A stretch of DNA of 48,672 bases from Paenalicyclobacillus macrosporangiidus (GTDB lineage: Bacteria; Bacillota; Bacilli; Alicyclobacillales; Alicyclobacillaceae), in the NCBI RefSeq assembly GCF_900116805.1, contig NZ_FPBV01000025.1, positions 1 to 48,672 on the forward strand, written 5' to 3'. Both the position numbers and the translations under genes were made by a program. Positions 26,691 to 35,337 of the stretch are shown piece after piece. The notes beneath the pieces were generated by a model that was not told where the DNA came from, made no database searches, and saw only the letters and a list, made by a program, of their open reading frames with translations. The first letter of the stretch is position 1. The number at the start of each line of letters is the position of its first letter.

Positions 26691-26840
26691 AACGGTGGGA
26701 ATGCGGCGGTCCACGGCGCTTCTTCACCCGGATCGCTGGGCGAATGTGTGAAGGCCGGGGGCCCTGCCGGGCAGCGGGGGCCGGCAGCCCCCCCCCTGCC
26801 CAGTTTCGGCCCGCCCGGCCGGACCTGGGTCCGCTCCAGT

Positions 26841-28037
26841 TCACTCCTGGAAGGGCCACGCCGGCAGCATTTTGCGCAACGGTTTGTCCACCCGGTAGCC
26901 CAGGGCGTATTCCGCCTGCATCAGGGTGTGGATCTCGCGGGTGCCCTCGTAGATGACCGGCGCCTTGGCGTTGCGCAGGTACCGTTCCACCGGGTACTCG
27001 TTCGAGTATCCATAGGCGCCGTGGATCTCCACGGCGTCGCTCGCGGCCTCCCACGCCGCGTCGCAGGCGATCCACTTGGCCAGCGACGTCTCGCGGGTGT
27101 TGCGCACGCCCTGGTTCTTGAGCCAGCCGGCCTTCCACACCAACAGGCGCGAGATCTCGAGGTTGGCGGACATCTTCGCGATCATCTGCTGCACCAACTG
27201 GTGCTGTCCGATGGGCTTGCCGAAGGTCTGCCGCTCGTGGCAGTACTTCAGGGACGCCTCCAGGCAGGCGGCGATGGTCCCGCAGGCCCCGGCCGCCACG
27301 GTGAAGCGGCCGTTGTCGAGTGCCGACATGGCGATCTTGAAGCCTTCGCCCTCCTCGCCGAGGCGGTTCTCCACCGGAACGCGGACGTTGTCGAAGATGA
27401 GCTCGCCCGTGTTGCCGGCGCGGATGCCGAGCTTGCCCCGGATGGGCCGGCTGCTGAAGCCCGGGAAGGTGCGTTCCACGATGAACGCGGAGATGCCGTG
27501 GTGGCGCTTGCTCTTGTCGGTGTAGGCGAAGACGATGAAGTGGTCGGCGATGTCGGCCAAGGAGATCCAAATCTTCGATCCGTTCAAAATGTACACGTCC
27601 CCGTCCCGCACGGCGGTGGACTGCATGGCGGCCACGTCCGATCCCGCGCCCGGCTCCGTCAACCCGAAGGCGCCGATCTTCTCCCCGCGGGCCTGCGGCA
27701 CCAGGTACTTCTGCTTCTGCGCCTCGGTGCCCCACTGCAGAAGGGTCAGGGAGTTGAGCGCCGTGTGCACCGAGACGGCGGTCCGAAATGCCGTGTCCCC
27801 GCGCTCCAGTTCCTCGCAGACAATCGCCAGGGTGTTGTAGTCCATCCCCGCCCCGCCGTACTTCTCCGGGATGCATACGCCCATCAGGCCGAGTTCGGCC
27901 AGGCGCTTGAACACGCTCGTCTCCACGTGATGCTGCTCGTCCCACTCGCGGATGTGCGGCAGGATCTCCTCGTCGACGAACTTGCGCACCAGGTGCTTCA
28001 CGGCCAACTGTTCTTCCGTCAGGCTGAAATCGAGCAC
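26841..28037 (-). CDS. Acyl-CoA dehydrogenase
   Basis: A 398-residue flavoprotein with the standard motifs GLTEPGAGSDVAAMQSTAV, IHGAYGYSNEYPVERYLRNA and YEGTREIHTL, the last carrying the catalytic Glu in its canonical place, unlike the enzyme at 21292. The C-terminal form resembles the glutaryl-CoA/short-branched-chain branch. GTG 28037 is preceded by AGAGGAG. It is the last gene of a leftward operon after a TPP-dependent enzyme and a CaiB CoA-transferase. The 117-base spacer before it is filled with 13-bp tandem repeats. Confidence 0.92.
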   Translation of the reverse strand: MLDFSLTEEQLAVKHLVRKFVDEEILPHIREWDEQHHVETSVFKRLAELGLMGVCIPEKYGGAGMDYNTLAIVCEELERGDTAFRTAVSVHTALNSLTLLQWGTEAQKQKYLVPQARGEKIGAFGLTEPGAGSDVAAMQSTAVRDGDVYILNGSKIWISLADIADHFIVFAYTDKSKRHHGISAFIVERTFPGFSSRPIRGKLGIRAGNTGELIFDNVRVPVENRLGEEGEGFKIAMSALDNGRFTVAAGACGTIAACLEASLKYCHERQTFGKPIGQHQLVQQMIAKMSANLEISRLLVWKAGWLKNQGVRNTRETSLAKWIACDAAWEAASDAVEIHGAYGYSNEYPVERYLRNAKAPVIYEGTREIHTLMQAEYALGYRVDKPLRKMLPAWPFQE

Positions 28038-28061
28038 AATCTCGCTCCTCTCTGGGTCATC

Positions 28062-28152
28062 CTTCCCCGTCGTGCTGTACCGTCATGGTGTACTGTCGTG
28101 CTTCACCGTCGTGGTGCACCGTCATGCAGTGCCGCCGTACTGCGCCGTCGTG
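28062..28152 (-). repeat. 13-bp imperfect tandem repeats in the operon spacer
   Basis: Read on the plus strand, units of exactly 13 bases start at 28062, 28075, 28088, 28101 and 28114, with consensus close to CTTCACCGTCGTG; two less regular units (14 and 12 bases) follow to 28152. They occupy nearly the whole gap between the CaiB stop and the ribosome site of the acyl-CoA dehydrogenase gene, so they are transcribed within the operon message. Confidence 0.7.
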
Positions 28153-28154
28153 CG

Positions 28155-29339
28155 TCACCGTACGCACCCTCGCGCCCGCAGCCGGGCGAGGTCGGCCTCC
28201 CCGTACCCGAGCTCCCGCAGCACCTCGTCCGTGTGTTCGCCGACGCGAGGCGGGTGGCGGTAGGTATCGACCGGGGTCGCCGACAGGTGCAGCGGGCTGC
28301 CGACCAATCGCGTCTCCGCCCCGTCCGGCCGCGCCACCGTCCGCAGCATGCCGCGGGAGAGGACGTGCGGATCGCGAAACACTTCATCGACCGTCTGGAT
28401 GGGCCCGCACGGGATCTCCGCCTCCGTGAGCACCTCCATCCAATGCTTGCGATCCCGCCGCCGAAACGCCTCCTCCAACAGAGGAATGAGGGCATCCCGG
28501 TGGGCGACGCGGTCGGGATTGGTGCGAAACCGCGGATCCTCGGCCCACTCCGGGTGGCCGAGGGCGGCGCACAGGCGGCGGAACTGCCCGTCGTTGCCGA
28601 CGGCCACCGCGAACTCCCCGTCCGAGGCCGGGAACGTCTGGTACGGCACGATGCTCGGGTGGGCGTTCCCGAGCCGTCCCGGCACCACGCCCGCCAGCGC
28701 GTTGCTGGCGATGTTGACGAGGGCGGCAATTTGGGCGTCCATCAGCGCCAGATCGATGTGCTGACCTTCCCCGGTTCGATCCCGGTGCCGCAACGCAGCC
28801 AGGATGGCGACGGCGGCGAACAGGCCGGTGAACACGTCGCCGACGGCGACGCCGACCTTGGTTGGCGGCCCGTCCGGGAACCCGGTGACGCTCATCAGCC
28901 CGGACATGGCCTGGACGACAAAGTCGTAGCCGGGCAGATCCCGGTACGGGCCGGTCTGGCCGAATCCGGAGATGGAGCAGTACACCAGGCCCGGGTTGTG
29001 CCGGGCCAACTCGGCGTACCCGAGTCCCAATTCCGCGGCCTTGCCGGGGCGGAAGTTCTCAATCACCACGTCGCTCGTCTGCGCCAGGCGCCGGACCACC
29101 TCCAGGCCTTCCGGGGATTTCAGGTCGACGGCGATGGAGCGCTTGTTGCGGTTGGCGGACAGGAAGTAAGCGCTGTGCTCGCCCACGAACGGCGGCCCCC
29201 AGGCGCGGGTGTCGTCCCCCTGCAGGGATTCCACTTTGATGACGTCCGCGCCGAGATCGCCCAGGGTCATGGTGCAGAAGGGCCCGGCTAACACGCGCGA
29301 CAGATCGCACACGCGCACGCCGGCCAAGGCGCCGGCCAT
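28155..29339 (-). CDS. CaiB/BaiF-family CoA-transferase
   Basis: A 394-residue type III CoA-transferase, which moves CoA between carboxylic acids by covalent aspartyl intermediates. Motifs are DLSRVLAGPFCTMTLGDLGA at the start, NRNKRSIAVDLKSPEG, and GQHIDLALMDAQIAALVN, where the Asp in LMDA matches the catalytic nucleophile position of formyl-CoA transferase. GAAAGGAGG precedes ATG 29339. It lies between the TPP enzyme (15 bases) and the acyl-CoA dehydrogenase. The combination suggests activation, decarboxylation or ligation and oxidation of a small acid, but the substrate is open. Confidence 0.92.
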   Translation of the reverse strand: MAGALAGVRVCDLSRVLAGPFCTMTLGDLGADVIKVESLQGDDTRAWGPPFVGEHSAYFLSANRNKRSIAVDLKSPEGLEVVRRLAQTSDVVIENFRPGKAAELGLGYAELARHNPGLVYCSISGFGQTGPYRDLPGYDFVVQAMSGLMSVTGFPDGPPTKVGVAVGDVFTGLFAAVAILAALRHRDRTGEGQHIDLALMDAQIAALVNIASNALAGVVPGRLGNAHPSIVPYQTFPASDGEFAVAVGNDGQFRRLCAALGHPEWAEDPRFRTNPDRVAHRDALIPLLEEAFRRRDRKHWMEVLTEAEIPCGPIQTVDEVFRDPHVLSRGMLRTVARPDGAETRLVGSPLHLSATPVDTYRHPPRVGEHTDEVLRELGYGEADLARLRARGCVR

Positions 29340-29354
29340 GGCGACGACCTCCTT

Positions 29355-31001
29355 TCAGCGTTTGCGCTGGTTGGCCGACAGGATGGCGGGATCGGTCAGC
29401 ACCTCGACCACCGCGGGCCGCCCGGCCGCCACCGCCTCCTGCAGGGCGGGCAGCACGTCCTGGTTGCGCGTCACCTGCACGCCGAAGGCGCCGAACGTCT
29501 TGGCGAGCTCGGCGTAGTTGGGATTGCCGAGCTCGGTGCCCACGACGCGCCCGGGGAACCGGCGGTCCTGGTGGGCGCGGATGGTGCCGTACAGGTGGTT
29601 GTTGATGACCACCGCCACCACCGGCACCTGGTGCCGCACCGCCGTCTCCAGCTCCTGAATGGTCATGAGGAAGCCGCCGTCGCCGGAGAACGACATCACC
29701 AGCCGGTCCGGATGCGCCAGTTTGGCGCCGATGGCGGCGGGTAGGCCGTAGCCCATTGCGCCGGAGGTGGGGCCGACGTATGTCCCCGGGCGTTGGAACC
29801 GCCGGTACCGCACCAGCCAGCCGAAGAAGTTTCCGGCGTCGCTGGTGAGAATGGCGTCCTCGGGCAGGAAGCGGTTGAGGTCGTGCATGAAGCCGTCGAG
29901 ATCGACCACGTCGTCACGGGAATCGGCGGGCGGCGTCGAGTGCGCCAAGTAGCGCTGGTGGAGGTCCGCCACCCAGGCGGCGCGGGCCGCAGCGGCTTCC
30001 GTTTGTCCGGAGGGCACCAGGCCGAGCAGGACGTCGAGGAAGCGGGCGGCGTCGGAGACCACCGGGATGGACGGCGGGTAGACGCGGCCGAGCACCTCCG
30101 GCGCGATGTCCACGTGGATGAGCCGGGACTGCGGCGAGAGGAGCCTGTAGTCCTGCGTGGTCACCTGGGAGAAGCGGGTGCCGATGGCGAGCACCAGGTC
30201 GGCCGACCGAATGGCCTCGAGCACGTGCGGTGCCGGACCGAAGCCGAGCCAACCGACGTAGCACGGGTGCGTGTTGGGGAAGGCGTCGAACCGGCGGAAC
30301 GCGGTCACGACCGGAATCTGCAGCCGCTCCGCCAGCGCCGTCAGCTGCGGCGTCGCACCGGCGCGCAGGACGCCGCCGCCAGCCAGGATGACGGGCCGAT
30401 GCGCATGCCGCACCGCCTCCCAAACCTCCGCCACGGCCTCGGCGGGTGCGGCGGGGGCGGGGATGCGGTACGGTTCGAGGGCCGGCGCGTCGCAGGCGTC
30501 CTCCAGCATGTCGTGGGGCAGGGCCACCACCACCGGACCGGGCCGGCCCGACCGCGCGACGGCGAAGGCGCGGTGCAGCAGCTCGGGGATGCGGGCGGCG
30601 TCGTCAATCTGCACGGTCCATTTGCAGATGTGGCTGAACCAGGCAGCGAGATCGACCTCCTGGAACGCCTCCCGGTATTTGAACGGGCGCTCAATCTGCC
30701 CGAGCAGCGCGACGACGGGGGTGGAGTCCTGCATCGCGGTGTGCAGGCCGATGGCCAGGTTGGCGGATCCGACACCGCGCGTCGCGGCGCATACGCCGAC
30801 TTCGCCGCTGGCCTTCGCGTACGCTTCGGCCATGAAGGACGCGCCGCCCTCGTGGCGGTTCACGATCAGTCGGATGGAAGGATGCTGGTACAGGCCGTCG
30901 AGGACGCCGAGGTAGCTCTCGCCGGGGACCGAGAAGACGTGCCGCACCCCTTCGCGGGCGAGGACCTCGACGACGGCGTGGCCGCCGGAACGCGTCGACA
31001 T
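29355..31001 (-). CDS. Thiamine-diphosphate-dependent enzyme, acetolactate-synthase-like
   Basis: A 548-residue ThDP enzyme with the three-domain layout of the IlvB/oxalyl-CoA decarboxylase/benzaldehyde lyase superfamily. The activating Glu is in NRHEGGASFMAEAYA (about residue 50), and the ThDP/magnesium motif is GDGGFLMTIQELETAVRH through NNHLYG in the C-terminal third. It is not obviously a biosynthetic IlvB (no IlvN neighbour) and does not match oxalyl-CoA decarboxylase closely. AAAGGAG precedes the ATG. As first gene of the operon with CaiB and acyl-CoA dehydrogenase, it is probably a decarboxylase or carboligase acting on a 2-oxo acid. Confidence 0.88.
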   Translation of the reverse strand: MSTRSGGHAVVEVLAREGVRHVFSVPGESYLGVLDGLYQHPSIRLIVNRHEGGASFMAEAYAKASGEVGVCAATRGVGSANLAIGLHTAMQDSTPVVALLGQIERPFKYREAFQEVDLAAWFSHICKWTVQIDDAARIPELLHRAFAVARSGRPGPVVVALPHDMLEDACDAPALEPYRIPAPAAPAEAVAEVWEAVRHAHRPVILAGGGVLRAGATPQLTALAERLQIPVVTAFRRFDAFPNTHPCYVGWLGFGPAPHVLEAIRSADLVLAIGTRFSQVTTQDYRLLSPQSRLIHVDIAPEVLGRVYPPSIPVVSDAARFLDVLLGLVPSGQTEAAAARAAWVADLHQRYLAHSTPPADSRDDVVDLDGFMHDLNRFLPEDAILTSDAGNFFGWLVRYRRFQRPGTYVGPTSGAMGYGLPAAIGAKLAHPDRLVMSFSGDGGFLMTIQELETAVRHQVPVVAVVINNHLYGTIRAHQDRRFPGRVVGTELGNPNYAELAKTFGAFGVQVTRNQDVLPALQEAVAAGRPAVVEVLTDPAILSANQRKR

Positions 31002-31142
31002 GGGGCATGCTCCTTTCGAACTTGTGTGACAATGTCTACATTTCTACACCCGATTCGTTTTTCCTACGTGTCTCGAAACAGCGGCCCCGGATTGGGTGAT
31101 AAGATCGGGGCAAGGGAGAGGACGAAGCTGGGGGTGCGCGGC

Positions 31143-33125
31143 ATGAAGCGGTTGGTGTTGGTGACGGCGGACGAGTACGCGCGCAAGTCGCTTTCGGAAG
31201 AGCTGCGCCAGGTGCTCGAGGACGTACGTGACGTGGTGTGGCTGGAGGCGCGCAGCCTCGATGCGCTGGGTCCGCGCCCGGAGGCGGATCTGTGCCTGGT
31301 GTCGACGCCGGCCATCCTGGAGGAGATCGGCCGCCGATGGGGCGATCTCGCGTGCCCGGTGATGGTCTGCCGCCGCTCCTTCGATCCGCGCCGCATCAAA
31401 CCCCTCCTGGACTTGCCGCGGGGCACGCCGGTGTTGTTGGTGATCCTGTTTGAACAGGACGCCATCGCCCTGCGCGAGCTGTTGCAGGAGGCGGGCCTGG
31501 GTCACCTGGCGTACATCCCGTGGTCGCCGGGATCGCCGGTGCCCGAGCACGTGACGGTGGCAGTGACGCCGGGGAAGCGGCATCTGGTGCCGGGGACGGT
31601 GAAGAGCGTGATCGACATCGGAACCCGGACGATTGACGTGACGACGGTGGTGGAGATCCTGTACCGGTTGCAGTTGGATCGCCAGGCGGAGCGGCTGTCG
31701 GTGAAGTGGACGAAGGAGATGGTGACGCTCTACCGGGAGCTGCTGGCGGGCGGGGGTGTTCAGGCGGGCGGAAGTGTGAAGTCCGACGGGAGTGTCCGGA
31801 CCGACGGGGGGCCGAAGGCGGGTCGGAGTGTCACCCCGGGCGGGAGCCTGGGGCATGTGGCGCGCTATACGATGGACGACATCCTGGGGGAGAGCCCGCG
31901 CATCCTGGAGGCGAAGGCGCTGGCCGCCAAGATGGCCCGCACGGACGGGACGGTGTTGCTGCTCGGGGAGAGCGGTGTCGGGAAGGAGATGTTCGCGCAG
32001 GCGATCCACAATGCCAGCGGGCGGGCGGGCCGGCCGTTCGTGGCGGTCAACTTCAGCGCTCTGCCGGAGACGTTGATGGAGAGCGAGCTGTTTGGATACG
32101 AGGAGGGCGCGTTCACGGGGGCGCGCAAAGGCGGCAAGGCGGGGCTTCTGGAGCTCGCCGACGGGGGAACGGTGTTCCTGGACGAGATCGGTGATGCCAG
32201 CCCCGCCGTGCAGGTGCGCCTCCTGCGGGTACTGCAAGAGAAGCAGATCCTGCGCGTGGGTGGCACGCGCGTGCGATCGCTGGACATCCGCGTCATTGCG
32301 GCGACGCACCGGGATCTGGCCGAGATGGTGGAGTCGGGCCAGTTTCGGCGCGACCTGTACTATCGCCTGGCGGTGTTTCCACTGGAGATCCCGCCCCTGC
32401 GCGAACGCTTGGAGGACGTGTTTCGCCTCTTCCTGCACTTTCTCGGCGACGCCGGCCGCTTTCGCTTCGATCCGCGCCTGCGCCAGTGGCTCACGGCGTA
32501 CTCGTGGCCGGGCAATGTGCGTGAGCTGCAGAACTGCGCCCTGTACGTGCAAGGCGTCGCGGACGGCAAGGTGGGCTTCGCCGAACTGCCGCCGACGCTG
32601 CGTCGCGCGCTCGCGGGGGTGTCGGCCGTGGGAGACGGGGTGCCGGCAGGGGTGTCGCCGGCGGGCATGGCGGCGGGAGCGGGGACGGCTGGGACGGCTG
32701 GGACGGCTGGGACGGCTGGGACGGCTGGGATCGCGAGGTCCGGGGAGGTTGGTGCGAGGAAGGGTGCGGTGAGAGCCGCGCGATCGCACAAGGCGGCGGG
32801 AATGGGTGCCCAGGGTGAGGCCGGCGCCGGACGGGATCTGGGCTGGCTGGACGGACAACCGGTGCTCCTGGAGATCCTCGCGCTGCTCGCAGAGGCGGGG
32901 TCAAACCGTGGGGGGCTCGGCCGACGCGCGCTGGCCGAACGAGTGACCTCTGCGCGGTTGACGGCGGAACAGATGCGGTCCCGGTTGAAGGTGCTGCAGG
33001 AATTGGGTCTGGTGGCGCCGGCGCGCGGGAGGCAGGGGACGATGATCACGCCGCTCGGGATGGCGTATCTGCAGCGACGCCGCGGTGCCGGGGAGGAAGG
33101 GGTGGGGTCGGCTGGGGGTTCTTGA
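31143..33125 (+). CDS. Sigma-54-dependent transcriptional activator
   Basis: A 660-residue bacterial enhancer-binding protein. The first about 200 residues form an unassigned alpha/beta sensory region (MKRLVLVTADEYARKSLSEE onward), followed by a low-complexity Gly/Ser linker. The AAA+ domain has Walker A GESGVGKE at 275-282, the sigma-54-contacting GAFTGA loop at 322-327, Walker B TVFLDEIGD and the WPGNVRELQN motif. Instead of a C-terminal Fis helix-turn-helix there is a long linker with five GTA repeats and a winged-helix-like end (RALAERVTSARLTAEQMRSR). It is divergent from the TPP operon and upstream of a CoA-transferase operon with a sigma-54 promoter, its likely target. Confidence 0.92.
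   Translation: MKRLVLVTADEYARKSLSEELRQVLEDVRDVVWLEARSLDALGPRPEADLCLVSTPAILEEIGRRWGDLACPVMVCRRSFDPRRIKPLLDLPRGTPVLLVILFEQDAIALRELLQEAGLGHLAYIPWSPGSPVPEHVTVAVTPGKRHLVPGTVKSVIDIGTRTIDVTTVVEILYRLQLDRQAERLSVKWTKEMVTLYRELLAGGGVQAGGSVKSDGSVRTDGGPKAGRSVTPGGSLGHVARYTMDDILGESPRILEAKALAAKMARTDGTVLLLGESGVGKEMFAQAIHNASGRAGRPFVAVNFSALPETLMESELFGYEEGAFTGARKGGKAGLLELADGGTVFLDEIGDASPAVQVRLLRVLQEKQILRVGGTRVRSLDIRVIAATHRDLAEMVESGQFRRDLYYRLAVFPLEIPPLRERLEDVFRLFLHFLGDAGRFRFDPRLRQWLTAYSWPGNVRELQNCALYVQGVADGKVGFAELPPTLRRALAGVSAVGDGVPAGVSPAGMAAGAGTAGTAGTAGTAGTAGIARSGEVGARKGAVRAARSHKAAGMGAQGEAGAGRDLGWLDGQPVLLEILALLAEAGSNRGGLGRRALAERVTSARLTAEQMRSRLKVLQELGLVAPARGRQGTMITPLGMAYLQRRRGAGEEGVGSAGGS
32682..32726 (+). repeat. 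Five in-frame 9-bp repeats in the activator gene
   Basis: GGGACGGCT repeats five times exactly and encodes (Gly-Thr-Ala)5 in the linker between the AAA+ domain and the C-terminal DNA-binding region. Because the unit is a multiple of three, slippage would change linker length without breaking the frame. Confidence 0.9.
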
Positions 33126-33598
33126 GCCGGCCGCTGTCTGTCCGAAAAGGACGGTAATCAGGTCAACTGGCCCGGGCTGATTTGTGGGATTATCCGATTT
33201 TGCCGCCTATCGGAGGGGACGTGTTGCTGACGGTGCCCGTGATCGGGCGGATAGGCCGGGTTTTCGGACAAAGCGGCCTGTCGGCGAGATCGAAACAGGC
33301 GGATAAGCTGGGTTTTCTTACTAAGCCTTCGGCGCCACGGTTCATGCGGCTCTCACCGTGCCTGCGGGATATCCCTCCGCCGGTTTTGATGTTACGGCGG
33401 GTCCCGGGCAATGGCATAAGGTGAAGAACGTGATTTAATGAAGCGGACCATGCTGCCGGCGGGCCTGGATACGGACAAAACTGTCGCTATCGGTGTATTC
33501 ATGTATGTTCGTAAATACAGAGTTGTTGTTATTCGAGCGTGCGCCTGATGGGTTAAGCACAATTCGTACATAAAATGCCTCTATGGGGGCCCCTGTTG

Positions 33599-33661
33599 AC
33601 AACCCATTTCCCCCATTTACAACCCATTCACCACCCATTTCCCCCATTTGCAACCCATTTC
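33599..33661 (-). repeat. Array of six ATGGG boxes, 9-11 bp period
   Basis: On the minus strand six ATGGG boxes recur with spacings of about 11, 9, 11, 11 and 9 bases. Two further boxes in the opposite orientation lie just upstream (33548 and 33583). The array lies about 150-210 bases before the expected start of the sigma-54 promoter at 33784, the usual distance of an enhancer. Confidence 0.7.
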
Positions 33662-33783
33662 TGCGCGCAGGCACGATGATGGCCTGACGATTGCGCCCCT
33701 TCCACCGCACACGGGTTTCATCCGCCGCCTCTGGCACGGCGCCCCCTGGACATCCCCCATGCCGCGGGCCGGCACCGCACCAC

Positions 33784-33800
33784 TTGGCACGCAAATTGCT
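33784..33800 (+). promoter_or_regulatory. Sigma-54 promoter of the CaiB-crotonase-CaiB operon
   Basis: TTGGCACGCAAATTGCT matches the -24/-12 consensus fully, with 10 bases between the invariant GG (33786-33787) and GC (33798-33799). Transcription would start near 33811. The activator gene just upstream is the obvious regulator. Confidence 0.85.
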
Positions 33801-34021
33801 GTCGGAATTGTGATGAAAACATCCCTTTTCGATCGCGCCGGTTCCCGCGGGCCTGGCGCCGCCCAACCTGCGCGCGCCATGGGGGCCGCGGCGGGCCCCC
33901 CGGCCCGCGGGCCCACGCTACCCGCGCCCGCGCGTCACGCGGGCTGGCGCCCCGCGCCCCTGATGTCCGGGGCCGGCGCGGACACAGTGCAGCATCGCAT
34001 CGAGGCAAAGGAGTGGAGAAC

Positions 34022-35209
34022 TTGCTTCCATTGGAAGGCATCCGGGTGTTGGACTTGTCGCAGATCATGGCCGGGCCGTTCTGCGCCATGGTGCTCGCCG
34101 ATTTGGGCGCCGACGTCATCAAGATTGAAAAGCCGAACGGCGGAGACGATTCCCGGCAGATGGGGCCGTTCGTCAACGGGGAGTCGGTCTGCTATTTCCA
34201 GATCAATCGCAACAAACGGGGCGTGTGCCTGAACCTGAAATCGGCAGAGGGACTGGAGCTGTTCTACGAGTTGGTGAAGACGGCGGACATCCTGATTGAG
34301 AACTTCCGGCCCGGGGTGACGAAGTCGCTGAAGATCGACTACGAGACGCTTCACGAGATCAACCCCGGGCTGGTGTACGGGTCCATCTCGGGCTACGGGC
34401 AGACGGGGCCATACGCCCACAAGGGCGGGTTCGATCTCATCGCCCAAGGCATGACCGGCCTGATGGCGATGACGGGCTATCCGGATAAGCCGCCGGCGAA
34501 AGCGGGCGTGGCGGTGTACGACATCGGCGCGGGGCTCACGGCGGCCTACGGCATCCTGGCGGCGTACATCCAAAAGCAGCGCACCGGGATTGGACAGCAC
34601 GTGGACGTCTCGCTGGCCGAGTCGGGATTGCCGTGGTACGCGTGGGAGGCGGCTGCCTACTTCGGGGCGGGAGAGTTGCCGAAGCGGACCGGATCGCGCC
34701 ACCGCGTGTCCGCGCCCTACCAGGCGTACCGGACGCGAGACGGATACGTGGTGCTGGGCTGCGCCAACCAGCGCAACTGGGAGAAGTTCTGCCGGCAGGT
34801 GGTGAACCGGCCGGAGTGGCTGGACGATCCGCGCTTCAGGACGAACTCCGACCGGGCGCGCCACGCCGACGATCTCGAAGTGCTCATCGAGGAGGTGTTC
34901 GGCACGCAGGACTCGGCCCACTGGCTGGAGCGGTGCGAGGCGGCGGGCGTACCGGCGGGCCCCATCTACACCCTCGACGATGTCGTGCGCGATCCGCACT
35001 ATCTGGCGCGGGACATGGTGGTGGAGGTGGAGCACCCGGTCATTGGCCGGATGAAGATGTTCGGCATTCCCACCAAGTATTCGGAGGAGCAGCCCACCGT
35101 CCGCCGCGCGGCGCCGTTGCTCGGGCAGCACACCGACGAGGTGCTGTCCGAACTCGGCGTCGGGGCGGACCGGCTGCAGGCGCTGCGGGACCGGGGCGTC
35201 ATCCGCTGA
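34022..35209 (+). CDS. CaiB/BaiF-family CoA-transferase
   Basis: A 395-residue type III CoA-transferase family member: LSQIMAGPFCAMVLADLGAD at the start, NRNKRGVCLNLKSAEGLEL, and HVDVSLAESGLPWYAWEAAA. At the position of the catalytic aspartate (LMDA or LVDA in its relatives here) it has Glu (LAES). It is a close paralogue of the protein at 36160, sharing AYFGAGELP and PYQAYRTRDGYV. TTG 34022 has AAAGGAG 8 bases upstream; GTG 34013 overlaps that site. First gene of the sigma-54-controlled operon. Confidence 0.9.
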   Translation: MLPLEGIRVLDLSQIMAGPFCAMVLADLGADVIKIEKPNGGDDSRQMGPFVNGESVCYFQINRNKRGVCLNLKSAEGLELFYELVKTADILIENFRPGVTKSLKIDYETLHEINPGLVYGSISGYGQTGPYAHKGGFDLIAQGMTGLMAMTGYPDKPPAKAGVAVYDIGAGLTAAYGILAAYIQKQRTGIGQHVDVSLAESGLPWYAWEAAAYFGAGELPKRTGSRHRVSAPYQAYRTRDGYVVLGCANQRNWEKFCRQVVNRPEWLDDPRFRTNSDRARHADDLEVLIEEVFGTQDSAHWLERCEAAGVPAGPIYTLDDVVRDPHYLARDMVVEVEHPVIGRMKMFGIPTKYSEEQPTVRRAAPLLGQHTDEVLSELGVGADRLQALRDRGVIR

Positions 35210-35337
35210 GGGCAGCGAGGGGGCGCACCGTTGAACGAAGTGCTGGTGTGAATCGTTTGGTGGCGCCGCTCCCTCACCTCGGGACGGAACGACACGCAGG
35301 GCACCGAGCAGACATCACAGACCAGGGAGGGAACCGG

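Larger units (their letters stand above)
26195..26840. other. Intergenic region rich in repeats, no recognisable gene
   Basis: About 650 bases between convergent operons. It holds, in order, the 15-bp tandem repeats (26262-26336), an AT-richer stretch with a duplicated 24-bp block (26492-26515 and 26534-26557), and an array of ATGGG boxes on the minus strand (26619-26690). The remainder (26700-26840) is GC-rich without features. Open frames have no ribosome sites. Confidence 0.5.
33126..34021. other. Long regulatory region upstream of the CaiB operon
   Basis: About 900 bases without a convincing gene; an 80-codon frame at 33182 has no ribosome site. Near 33247 and 33298 a 20-bp block (GGCGGATAGGCCGGGTTTTC and a 17/20 match) is repeated in direct orientation. 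An AT-richer part (33420-33590) precedes the second ATGGG array (33599-33661), and a sigma-54 promoter lies at 33784. The roughly 200 bases from the promoter to the start codon are a GC-rich leader. Confidence 0.55.

Noticed and set aside
29793-31142. Long plus-strand extension of the sigma-54 activator frame, opposite the TPP-enzyme gene
   Set aside because: The extension is the antisense of a well-supported ThDP enzyme gene and has no protein-like motif; the MKRLVLVTADEY start fits better.
33182-33424. 80-codon plus-strand frame after the activator gene
   Set aside because: No ribosome site, no recognisable motif and mixed codon use; direct repeats in the DNA explain its pattern.
16895-33425. 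A shared 14-base string ATAAGGTGAAGAAC near 16895 and 33417
   Set aside because: A 14-base match between two places in 48 kb is expected by chance, and the flanks do not align.
26262-33661. Tandem repeats considered as a CRISPR array
   Set aside because: Units are 9-15 bp, contiguous or without unique spacers of constant length, and no cas genes are present.
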